Under the pieces are notes generated by a model. The model ran no database searches. It was not told where the DNA came from and saw only the letters and a program-made list of their open reading frames with translations. Below, piece by piece: positions 23,620 through 35,500 of a DNA stretch of 64,000 nt. A program made the position numbers and the translations under genes. The stretch covers positions 92,637,602-92,701,601 of the forward strand of contig OX421963.1 of the NCBI GenBank assembly GCA_949128115.1. Reading direction: 5' to 3'. The stretch comes from Anaspis maculata (taxonomy: Eukaryota; Arthropoda; Insecta; Coleoptera; Scraptiidae). Positions within the stretch are counted from its first letter, which is position 1, and every line of letters begins with the position of its first letter.

Positions 23620-24830
23620 AATAACACAAGGAGGCATGACTGGGCTCAATGAAGCTCCAAATGACACCTGAAGACACAATGGGGCTCAGCAGGGCTCAAA
23701 ACACTACAATGTAGATTGTAGGCACAAGGGGGATAGGGTTCTGTATATCACAAGAAAACCTGATGGGGCTCAATGAGGCTCAAAACGACCCTTCAAGACA
23801 AAAGGGGGCTTACCAAGGCTCCAAACGACACTTGAAGACACAATAAAGGGGTTCAACAAGCTTGAAACGCTACAGTGTAGACACAACAGAGAATCAAGCT
23901 CTGATGGACTACACAAGAAGGCCTGACGGGACTCACTAGGGCTATAAACATTTTTTTTGACCCGAGTTGCACCCACAAAGGGACTTATCAGGGCTCAAAG
24001 TCACTTGAAGCGACAAAAGTGCTCAGCGGGTCTTTAAAAACTATAGTGTAGACACTTCGAATAACATAAGAAAACATGATACGGCCTAATGGGACTTAAT
24101 AGGGCTCCAAACGACATTCAAAGAGACAACAGAGCTCAGAAGGGCTTAAAAGACTACAATGTAGACACAAGGAGCGATACGGCTTCGAATAACACAAGAG
24201 GACAAGACGGGGCTTAATGGAGTTTTAAGGGGGGTCCAAACGACAAAGACACAAGGGGGCTCAGCAGGGCTTGAACCGCTATAATGTGGACACATGTGAG
24301 GATAGGGCTTTGAATATTATAAAAATACCTGATGGGACTCGCTATGGTTCATGGTTCCAAACAATACCTACTTGAAAAACACAAGGAGGTACAGTAGGTC
24401 TGCAAAAGATGCTTGAAGACTTAAGTGGTCTTGATGGGGCACTGAGAAACCTAGGTAGGCACAAGGAAGATTCATCAAGCTCAGAAACAGTGAGAAAACA
24501 TGGAGGCTCATCAGGGCTTCAAATGATACTTGAAGATACAAGGGGGCTTATCGGGGTTCCAAAAAGTAGTTGAAGACTCTGTGAAGCTCAGCAGGCCTAG
24601 ACACAGTGGAGGATATGGCTTTGAATATCACAAGAAGGCCTAACGGGGCTCACTAAGGCTCCCACCGAAACTTGGAGATACAGTAGGGCTGATTAGGGCT
24701 TCACACGACACTTGAAGACACAAAGGGGCTCAGCAAGGCTTGAAACGCTGAAGTGTAGACACAACAAAGGATAGAGCTTCGAATAATAAACAAGCGAATA
24801 TGCCTCATGGGCATGAGGCTCAGTAGCGCA
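23620..24830 (+). repeat. GGGGCTC-type satellite, block 1
   Basis: Degenerate tandem units with a period of about 110-140 bp, each containing phrases such as GACACAATGGGGCTCAGCA, GGGCTTGAAACGCTACAATG, TAGACACAA and AATAACACAAGAGGACATGA. The same family resumes at 26290-27240. No genes are present. Confidence 0.75.
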
Positions 24831-24859
24831 CTTCTTTTTTGAAGGATTAGTGAACGCAA

Positions 24860-26230
24860 GATGTTAATTAGGGTTCTACCGTTATTTGGCAGGAAATTCC
24901 AATATTGCGGCCAAAATAGCGTCAGAATCATGAAATTTGGCTTAAAAGTCAAAATGATCGTACTATAAACAAGGGTAAGTTCCAAGTTTCATGAAAATCG
25001 TTCCACTAATAAGAGATTCCAATATGGCGGCAGAATGTTAGAATTCGGCTGGAGAATAAGAATGATCATACGAAACAAAGGTAGGTAAATCCCAAGCTCC
25101 ATGAAAATCGTTGAGTGATAAGAAATTTTAATATGGCGGCCAAGATGGCGGCAGAGCATCATTTGTCCAAAATCGGATGTACTTTGATGGAGTTCACATC
25201 GTCTGTGAATTTCACTCAAATCGGACCACTTTCAGAGAAATTCGAAATGGCGGACCAAAGATGGCGGCCAAGTGACAAAAATCATTGGTCACATTTATAT
25301 GGTGGACGCGTACGCATTTGATTGGCATTTGCACCACATCGATATCTTTTTTCGTTGAGGCATAATTCTCGCATAATTCTCCTAGTTCTATCATTTTGAA
25401 ACATGTTTAATATGGAGAATACAAGATGGCGGCGGGGCATCAATTGTCGAAAATTGAATAGATCTTAATGACTATCTCATCGCCTGCAAATTTGACTCAA
25501 ATTGGGCTACTTTCAGAGAAATTCAAAATGGCGGATCAAAGATGGCGGCCAAGTGACAAAAAATAATTGGTCAACTTTATATTGTGAACACATATGCATT
25601 CGATTGGCGTTTGCACCACATCGATATCTCTTTTCGTTGAGGCATAATTCTCCTAGTTCTATCACTTTGAAACATGTTCAATATGGAGAATACAAGATGG
25701 CGGCGGTGCATCAATTGTCAAAAATTGGATGTATCCTAGTGAAGTTCACATCGCCTGCAAATTTCACTCAAATCGGACCACTTTCAGAGAAATTCAAAAT
25801 GGCGGATCAAAGATGGCAGCCAAATGACAAAAATCATTGGGCAACTTTATATTGTAGTTATATCACGTACACATTTGATTGGCGTTTGCATCACATCGAT
25901 ATCTCTTTTCGTTGAGGCATAATTCTCCTACTTCTATCACTTTAAAACATGTTCAATATGGAGAATACAAGATGGCGACGGGGCATCAATTGTCGAAAAT
26001 TGGATAGATCTTGATGTGGTTTACAATGCCTGCAAATTTCATTTCAATCGGATCACTTTTAGAGAAATTCAAAATGGCGGATCAAAGATGGCGGCAGAAT
26101 AACAGAAAAACAAAAGTCAACTTGACATCCTGAATCAAGTCCTGAATATATGTACTATTGATCAGCGTTCACACCACATCGATATCTTTCTTCCCTGAGG
26201 AGTTATCCCGGGTACGGACGGACGGACGGA
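24860..26230 (+). repeat. ATGGCGG tandem repeat, about 275-bp units, with CGGA microsatellite at the end
   Basis: AAATGGCGGA(T/C)CAAAGATGGCGGC recurs near 25247, 25526, 25796 and 26072, giving units of 270-280 bp. Each unit also carries CATCAATTGTC, TTTCAGAGAAATTC and CACATCGATATCT. A (CGGA)n run sits at about 26215-26235 just after the last unit. The block interrupts the GGGGCTC satellite. Open frames across it are repeat products. Confidence 0.8.
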
Positions 26231-26289
26231 CGGACAAAGTGAAGCTAAAAGCGCCTTTTTCCCATTTTTTGGGAAAGTGCGCTAAAAAG

Positions 26290-27240
26290 AGTAAGACAAG
26301 GTCCAATGGGGCTTTATAGATGCTCCAAACGACAGTTGAAGACACAATGGGGCTCAGCAGAGCTTAAAACGCTACAAGGGAGAATCGAACTTTGGGTAAC
26401 ACAAAAAGGCCTGACGTGGCTCACTAGAGCTCTAAATTTTTTTTTCTGGGCCACAATGGGGCTTATCAGGGCTCCAAAGACAGTTGACGAGACAAAGGGG
26501 ACTTTAAACGCTACAATGTAGACACAAGAAGGAATAGGGCTTCGAATAACGTAAGAGGGCATGACAGGACAAGGCTTAATGGGGCTCTATGGGGCTCCAG
26601 ACAACATTTAGAGACACAACAGAGCTCAGCAGAGCTTTAAAGACTGCAATGTTGACACAAGGAGGGATACGGCTTCGAATAATGCAAGAAAGGCATAACG
26701 GGACTTGATGGGGCTTTTAACGACATTTGGAGCATAAGGGGGCTGAGCAGGGCTTGTAACGCTATAATGTAGACATAAAGGCAAGAAAGGGCTCTGAATA
26801 TTACAAAAAGACCTGCCGAAGCTCACTAGGGCTCCAAAGGTACTTGAAAACACAAGGGGGTTCTGTAGGACTCCGCTCAACACATGGAGACACAGACCAA
26901 ATCAAATCAAATCAAATTCTTTATTTCCTTTTTGGCTACATGGGGAGCCATGGGGGCATACAAAAGTGGCTTAGATACTAGAACAAGAGAGCTCAGTAGG
27001 GCTTGAAAAGCTACAAAGTTGATACAATTGAGGGTGGATAGTTGGATACTACTTCCAGTGATACTAGAAGACAATACGGGGCTCAATGGGGCTCCAAATG
27101 ACACTTGAAGACACAACGGGGCTCAGCAGGGCTCAAAATGCTAGGTACATTGTAGATACAAAGACTGATAGGGCTTCGGATAACACAAGATGACATGATG
27201 AGGTTTAATAGGGCTCACTGGGGCTATACGTAGTCATAAA
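26290..27240 (+). repeat. GGGGCTC-type satellite, block 2
   Basis: Same unit as 23620-24830, resuming after the ATGGCGG block. A run of AAATC repeats and a TTCTTTATTTCC segment at about 26896-26935 look like the tail of a retroposed fragment inserted within it. Confidence 0.7.
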
Positions 27241-27359
27241 ACGTCAAAATTAAAAGATTATGAATGAGTAAAAATGAACTTCCTGTGAAAAATACTTTGC
27301 TCCGACAGCGGAATTGGGTTTCTTGGAGTGAAATCTGTCTATTTTAGTGGGGTTGGTAG

Positions 27360-28805
27360 CCATTCCTATACGGCATTTGATGATACAGAAAATTTCTTTT
27401 GCATGAGTGTTCTATAAAGCCTAACGAACGATATTAGAAGGGGAAGCACAAAAGCTTCCCCTTAGGGGGGCCGCAGGGGGCCCTGTCAAGTTGACGGTCC
27501 AAGAACTCCTACCAAACCATCTTTCAATTTCGTTGTATCACTTAAATGGAGATCATGTGACTCCATTGTGAATCTCGATGGCATTGGTCCCCATGTCTCT
27601 TTCATCCTTCATGCTTGAAAAAATAATTTCTTCGGGAGGTCAGAGAAATCACTTTTTATTTTTTTAAATATACAAGAGGATGCGAAGTTGGCATGTTTTG
27701 TATCTTAACCTGTTATTTGGCATTCCCAAGATCCTATTATGGAGTCAATTTTTGAAATTCTCAATTTTTGGTTGATTGGTAGGCTAAGAAGTAGGTATTT
27801 TTCAACATCCAGTTCAGACGTACTTTTTTCAGTGTCCAACTGGAGGTTATTGAAATAATCGCAGGGGTGGATAGACTGGACTATTTTCCTAACATTATGT
27901 CGAGGAAATCAATCCCAAACTGCACATGGAGAGTACACAAATTATTTTTCTTTCGGTCGGTCGAATTGCGATGCCTACTACGCCCGTCAGGGAGAACGCT
28001 GAGCATCGCCAGACTAAACTAGTATGAAAAACAGTCTAAACGAATTCAAAACTGCCGGAAACACTCATTATGTGGTTCGACATTCAATTCTGAGTCAGCA
28101 CCCAGAGTTTTAGTCAGTTTCGAATTTGTTTGAGCTGTTTTCATACCAGTTTAGGCTGGCGATGCTCAGCGTTCTCCTTGACGGGCGTAGTAGGCATCGC
28201 AATTCGACCGACCAAAAGAAAAATAATCTATGTACTCTCTATTCGCGGTTTATGATTGATTTTCTCGACATTATGTTCAGAAAATAGTTCAGTGGATCCA
28301 CCCCTGATGATGATTTCAATAACCTCCAGTTGGACACTGAAAAAAGTTCGTCTGAACTGGATGTTGAAAAATACCTACTTCTTAGCCTACCAATCAACCC
28401 AAAATTGGGAATTTCAAAAATTGACTCCATAATAGGATCTTGGGAATGCCAAATAACAGGTTAAGACACAAAACATGCCAACTTCGCATCCTCTTGTATG
28501 TTTAAAAAAATAAGAAGTGATTTCTCTGACCTCCCGAAGAAATTATTTTTTCAAGCATGAAGGATGAAACAGACATGGCGACCAATGCCATCGAGATTCA
28601 CAATGGAGTCACATCATCCCCATTTGAGTGATACAACGAAATTGAAAGATGGTTTGGTAGGAGTTCTTGGACCCTCAACTTGACAGGGCCCCCTGCGGCC
28701 CCCTTAAGGGGAAGCTCTTGTGCTTCCCCTTCTAATATCGTTCGATAGACCTTGCAGAACACTCATGCAAAAGGAATTTTCTGTATCATCAAATGCCGTA
28801 TAGTA
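27360..28805. repeat. 1.4-kb near-perfect palindrome (foldback element)
   Basis: The left arm (27365 to about 28070) and right arm (about 28080 to 28805) are inverted complements with scattered mismatches and almost no spacer. Outer landmarks are ACGGCATTTGATGATACAGA with its complement near 28790, and GGGGAAGCACAAAAGCTTCC with its complement near 28720. The centre pairs GAGAACGCTGAGCATCGCCA with TGGCGATGCTCAGCGTTCTC. No coding frame survives in either arm. Confidence 0.85.
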
Positions 28806-28829
28806 GCGTTTTTTAATGTGTACCGACCC

Positions 28830-29100
28830 ACTATTTGTACCTTTTCCCACCAAAAATTATGCTTTTTTGATGTTTCACCGCTTACTGTACTATTACTCCG
28901 CGGTGTTTGGTAGGTATGTGGTGAAACATTTAAGGTTAGTGAAAGAAAACTTCTTGTTGAAAAAACTTCGCTCCGACATCGGAATCGTGTTTTCCGAAGT
29001 GAAATCTATCGATTAGTGTCTTTTTTTTTATGAAAAAATATCGATTTTTTGACGTTTCACCGGATACTGCATAGAAGGGATACTGTACTGTCGATTTTAA
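28830..29100 (+). repeat. dispersed repeat, partner of 23080-23230
   Basis: Contains CTTCGCTCCGACATCGGAAT and GACGTTTCACCGGATACTG, found inverted at 23.1-23.2 kb, and a partial copy at 27290-27330. It lies about 300 bp before the first exon of the synthetase-like gene; whether it contributes to the promoter cannot be told from sequence. Confidence 0.5.
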
Positions 29101-29408
29101 CGGATGGACTGTGTTGAGCTGAATTTCTATTTCCTTTCTTGGCGCCAAAGATTTTTTAAATATTTTTTCAACTGGACATTATCCAATTTTATTCACCCAG
29201 GCATCGACTTATGCCAGTTGAATCATATTTTGTAATTTTATACGAGACTCCTGTTGCCGTGTGCTTCAGTGTATTTTGTAATTTGACACTGTCGTATTTT
29301 GACGGAGTCAATTTGACTGTGATCATGACAATAGTTCTGATGACTTTTCAATGCAGACCTTGAGCCAGGCTTAAAGCTGTTGGGTACTCCGTCAAAATTC
29401 ACGTGAAC

Positions 29409-29573
29409 ATGAGTATCGGACCATCACGCCTCAGCGGTGCTGGCAACCCGTTTCGCGCCAGCACCGTCAAGTCTATCTTGTTCGGGCCCTCAGTGGATCT
29501 GGACGTCAACTATGGCGGCTTGGGCAAGCACTACAGCGAGCAAATGGCTCGGTTCTTGGACAAAATGCACCAG
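29409..29573 (+). CDS. exon 1 of the synthetase-like gene
   Basis: 55 codons beginning MSIGPSRLSG and ending DKMHQ, with donor GTAGGT at 29574. SILFGPSVDLD and GGLGKHYSEQM fit the N-terminal approach of beetle luciferase-like proteins. Phase 0. Confidence 0.8.
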
Positions 29574-32500
29574 GTAGGTACTCCACTTCGGTACCTATAC
29601 CATCATTAGGTAGCCACGATCATCAGGGTGCTGGCTGGGAGGCTACGGTTCGAGCTACGGTTAGTGTCATCGGAATAAGCACACCGAGGACTTTCAGACG
29701 CCACTAACCGTAGCTTTTGGCAGGCCACACCAACAGGCACGACTAAGAACCGTCTTTTGCTCTAGATCGATACGGTGAACTCCATAAACGAGACCAACGG
29801 TTCGGTGAGGAACAGGGCGATGCAGCTGGCCTGCCACTTGCGGCAAGAAGGCATAGGCCATTACGATCCGATCATGATAAGCAGCAAATGTCACTCGGAT
29901 CAGACGGTGGTTATATTGGCGGCGCTGTTCATCGGAGCCATCGTGACGCCGCTGGATCCAGACCTGCACCACAAAGAGTGCCGCTTGATCATTCTGCAGC
30001 TGAGGCCCAAGATTTGCTTCTGCGATCTGAGGGCGCTGAAGCAAGTCGAGAGGATCATCCTGGAAACGGACGTGAAGTAAGTATGGCTTTCGACTGCTAT
30101 ACGGAACCTTGAGAGGTAAACCGCAGCAAAGCTTCGCTTCCAATGAAGATATGAGATACACGAGAGGTCTGGTTTGCAGTTCCATTGAAATTTTGAACCA
30201 GAAATATCATTCTCTTTAACAACTGTGTAGCAATCTAAAATTCCCACAAATTTTTATCCAAATAACAATAAAAAATAGAGAGTCACAGGGGTAAGAAACA
30301 TTCTGGGAGAACTAGATGGCCGGGGTCAAACGGCGTTGCTCCACTCAAAATTGCAGGAAATCATAGCGTACCGGCTCCATTACTTAGCCCAGGCGCCAGG
30401 GAGCAAAAATCAGCTCATCAGGGAAATAATTGTTTCCTGGCTGGAAACTAGCTTGAAACGATCTGTGTGGCTTAGGTTTTGACATACTAATTTCCCCCCT
30501 TTCGGAAATGTCGGCGTCATGTCGCCATCATCAACAAGAAGTGCACCAGCGTGGTTTTTGCCGAATATCTTGATTTTGGGCCATCTGACAGCAAAAGATG
30601 TGAGAAGTCATTTGGAAACCAATGAAATTCCCTACGGAATAGTTTTTGAATGACCTTTCTGCGACCTATGGTTTTTGAGATAGAGCTTCTGGAAGCGAGA
30701 GGCATTGTCGTGAAAGCTCCATGGCCACTTGACTCGAAAAACTAAAATGGCGATGTGACAAAAAAATTTCAAAATCAGATTTCTTGAGAATCCTTCATGC
30801 TATAGTTGCGGTGGTGGTCTTAAACTCTTTCCTCTTGAACCGTTGATTACGAATATAGAAAAGTCAAAAACGTCACATTGTACATATATAGGGTGTACTG
30901 AGGAATCAGAGAAATTTTACATATTTCTTTGATTTAGCCTACTTGCGACACTCTAAGCACCTAACACGAGTCCAATATCAATATGGATTATTGCTCTATA
31001 AGCTTCACTTAATACACTAAAGAAGTGATCAGCTCACAGCTTCACTGTAAAATGTTTTGAAGGCCCTCTGAAATCATCAAAATATTAAAAATTTACAGTA
31101 CCAAGGAATGTATATAACAGTAGGTACCTATATTATATACCAAGGAACCAAAGTCAAATTTAATTTGGGGACTTGGACCCAAAGGGCCCTCGAGCAACAA
31201 ACTTCACCCAAGGGACCAAAAATTCACTTTGGTTCCTTGGTATATAATATACTGTTACAAACATTTCTTGCTACTGTAAATTTTGATGATTTCAGAGGGC
31301 CTTCAAAACATTTTACAGGAAGGCTGTGAGCTGACCACTTCTTAAGTGTATCAAGTGAAGCTTACAGAGCAATGCATATTGATATTGGACTCGTGATGAG
31401 TGCTTAGAGTTTCGGATAGGCCAAATCGAAGAAATATGTCAAATTTCTCTGTTCTGATTTGATTCCCGTTAGTACATCCTATATATGTACAATGTGACGT
31501 TTTTGACTTTTCAATATTCGTAACTCGATTCGTAATCTACGGTTCAAGAGGAAGAGTTCAAGACCATCACCGCAACTATTAGTACAAGAAAGATAGATTC
31601 CAACCTCGGAATAAATATGGACGTCCTGAAAATTTGATATCCTGTTCAGAATTGAATGCTCTACAACATATCCAAAATCGCCAAAAATCGCACCCGGGGG
31701 TTTTGAGTTACTGGAGGGGGGGGTGAAAAATTGTAACTTGAAATGGAGGGGATGAAACCCGTCAATCAATTGGAAGCAAATACGTTATAATTCGACGCAT
31801 CATATCCCGTTGATACCATTTTGGCACAAAAAGTGTCGATTACTGTTGAAGGGGGGTGATGGGGAGGGCGAAGCTCTGCTAGGTGGTCCATTTTGTTTTT
31901 CTGGCCATGTAGAACCGATCACGACAAGTTTGGTATCTTTTCCGACTAAATTCAATATCCTGAACTCGAATCCGATGTGTAAATTTGGATGAAAACAAGT
32001 TTGAACAAGTTAACTTGAAAAAACTTGTTTTTTCTTTGACAATTGTGAAGAATTTTTTTTTCACTGCTAGAGGTATTCATCTTCAAAAAATTTTCAGGGG
32101 TCATTAGATTGAAGTGTATTCTTCACGAAAATCATCCACTGAATGTATAATTTTGTTTCTCGAGTTCAAAAAATCGATTTGAACTTGAGCCGGCTCGGCG
32201 CGTCGTCTACTACTGACCAGAACACTACAGCATGCACCTTTAAATGAAAATAGCTCAAACTTTCGAAGAGATAACAACTCATTTTTTAAAATTTGAATAT
32301 ACAGGGTGGTGAAAATTTCGATGCTCACCATTAGTATCTTGGAAACGGTAAGAGATACGAGGTCGGTTAAATTAGAAAAAAGTTGCGCATTTTTGTGGCG
32401 ATTGAGAATCTGGAAAGAAACTTTGAATGTTTTGATTGGTTCACGATTTATCACGAAAAAACAAAAATTTTGATTTCAGAAATTGTTTTTTATTTCTCCA

Positions 32501-35500
32501 ACCATTAGAGCTATTTCAATCAAACTTGGTAGTTTTATGTTTTTGATCACTCCGAGTCGATCAACGTTGACAGAAATTTTCCAGGCCTTCTAGATGTCAA
32601 ATTATGACAGTCAACTTTTGTTTTTCTTATGGCCGCCATATTGGATTTTTACACAAATAGATAGAGAAAAAAATTAGCTTTCCGAATTAGTAACCAACAT
32701 GTTCTTTTTATGACATTTTAAGCGTCAAATTTTAAAATTTTCGTAAATTATTGACAAAATCGGGAATGCTTTGAAAAACAGTCGGGAATGCAGTTGAAAT
32801 ATTATCAATAGCAACAACAAAAAAGTGACAGATGGTGTTCAATTGACGTATCTAACTTCTTAATGGTGTTTTGTGCTTGTTTGTACCGGTAGTTCATAAA
32901 TTGCATGGGTCAAGGGTGTCTGTGAGTTCAAAAACGTCTGTCGGAACTAGCATATCGTTCTTATTAAAGTTTGACAAATTTATTAGAAACGGAGTAAGGA
33001 TTACCCTAGTTTCGACAGACGTTTTTGAATTCACAGACACCCTTGACCCATTTAATTTATGAGCTCTCGGTACAAACAAGCACAAAACACGATTGAGAAG
33101 TTACGGCTCGATACCAAGTTGGGGCTGAGACCGCCGTAAGTGCCGTTTCCATAGCAACGGCGGATACCAACCAATCAGACCGCGCTGTATTTGGCGAGTT
33201 ACGCCGTCCCAAACTTCGCGCCTGCAACTTGGTATCGAGCCCTTAGATACGTCAATTGAACACAATCTGTCTTTTTTCTGTTGTTGCTATTGATAATATT
33301 TCAATTATTTTTCAAAGCATTCCCGATTTTGTCAATATTTACGAAAATTTCAAAATTTGACGCTAAAAATGTCATAAAAAGAACATGTTGGTTACTAATT
33401 CGGAAAGCTAATTTTTTTCTCCATTCATTAGTGCAAAAATCCAATATGGCAGCCATAAGAAAAACAAAAGTTGACTATCATAATTTGACATCTAGAAGTC
33501 CTGGAAAATTTCTGCCAACGTTGATCGACTCGGAGTGATCAAAAACATAAAACTACCAAGTTTGATTGGAATAGCTTGAATGGTTGGAAAGATAAAAAAT
33601 AATTTCTGAAATCAAAATTTTTAGTTTTTTCGTGATAAATCGTGAACCAATCAAAATATTTGAAGTTTCTTTTTAGATTCTTAATCGCCACAAAAATGCG
33701 CAACTTTTTTCTAATTTAACCGACCTCGTATCTCTTACCGTTTCCAAGATACCAATGGTGAGCATCGAAATTTTCACCACCCTGTATACCGTCCGTTTTT
33801 TATTTTAGGCCCCAGCCCGTAGCATCTTTATTATGGATTTCACACCCGATATATTATATATTTTTGAAATCAGAAAAACAAGATCTTTCTAGTGAAGATA
33901 TGTTAAATTATTTTTGACAGATGTCATTTTTTGACAAATGACAGAATAGTACTTGTGATACATCATTTTGAAGCCTATTAAATTTTGAGGAGAACTGTGT
34001 TTTTATTTTTGAAATAGGGTGTCTTTTACAGCTTCTAGGGGTCTTTCAATAGGAAAAAAATGTTGAAATTCAAAAATACATAATAAGTAAATAGGTAAAG
34101 CAAGTACCTATTTTTAGTGTAAGCTAATGATAATAATGATAAATTAATCACAATGAAACAAAAAATGTCCTAAAGAAGTTGCTCGAATGACCGCCTCCTT
34201 GTTCCTTGAATGAAAGATTCGACGATCAGTGAATTGCAACTACCACCGGCCCAACGCGATGACATCCGAGCTTGCCAGAAATGACCCCCCTCGAGTTTTT
34301 ATGAGCCTACCCGAAAGATAAGGTGTTTATAAAGTTTCCCAATAATTTGGACAATTTAAAAATCAGATCATCGCCATTAGTTAATTTAAAAATACTCATC
34401 ACTTATTGAGTGGCTATTTCTGAAATTGACATTTTTTCCTATTGAAAGACCCCTAGAAGCTGTAAAAGACACCCTATTTTAAAAATAAAAACACAGTTCT
34501 CCTCAAAATTCAATAGGCTTCAAAATGATGTATCACAAGTACTATTCTGTCATTTGTCAAAAAATGACATCTGTCAAAAATAATTTGACATATCTTCACT
34601 AGAAAGATCTTGTTTTTCTGATTTCAAAAATATATAATACATCGGGTGTGAAATCCATAATAAAGATGCTACGGGCTGGGGCCTAAAATAAAAAACGGAC
34701 GGTATGTGCAGAATTGAATTCTCTATAACATAAACAAAATCGCCATGAATCGCACTGCAGGATTTTGAGTTATTCAATGGGAAGGATAACATTTTCTCAA
34801 CATTCGTGCTCTGTGAACTGTTACCTCTCCCCTCAAATAACTCAAAACCCTGCAGTGCGATTCATTACGGTTTTGTTCATGTTATAGGGAATTCAATTCT
34901 GCACAGATGATCAAATTTTCAAAGATAAGTTGTTATCTTTTCGAAAGTTTGAGCTATTTTCATTATAAGGTGCATGCTGTAGTGTTCTGGTCAGTAGTAG
35001 ACGACGCGCCGAGCTGGCTCAGGTTCAAATCGATTTTTTTAACTCGAGAAGCAAAAGTATACATTGAGTGGATAATTTTCGTGATTATTACATACAACGC
35101 CCTTGATTATTAGACCTACAAGGATAATATTCACTTATCTAAATCCCACTGTCAATAGCAACGGAATAAAATTCATGTAAACAACAAAATCTGACAGCTG
35201 TCACTTCGGACTTCTTTTATGTAATAATCTTCAAAATATCACTCGTGCTCGAGATTTTCCCAGATAATTTTGGCCAGGCGTTTCTCTCGGGCTGATTGTC
35301 CCTGGATAAATGCCCTCCTCCTACGGAGTCGGGCATTTATCGCTACAATCAGCACTCGCGAGCGCCTGACCAAAATTATCGTGAAAATCTAAGCACTTGT
35401 GATATTACTGTTGAAAAATACACTTCAATCTAATGACCCCTGGAAATTTTTCGAAGATGAACACCTCTAACAGTAAAAAATAAATTCGTCAAAATTGTCA

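Noticed and set aside
25502..25915. 137-codon plus-strand frame
   Set aside because: It covers one and a half of the 275-bp ATGGCGG repeats and repeats itself accordingly.
29694..30247. Minus-strand frames of 163 and 115 codons
   Set aside because: Antisense of exon 2 of the synthetase-like gene and its flanks; no recognisable domain.
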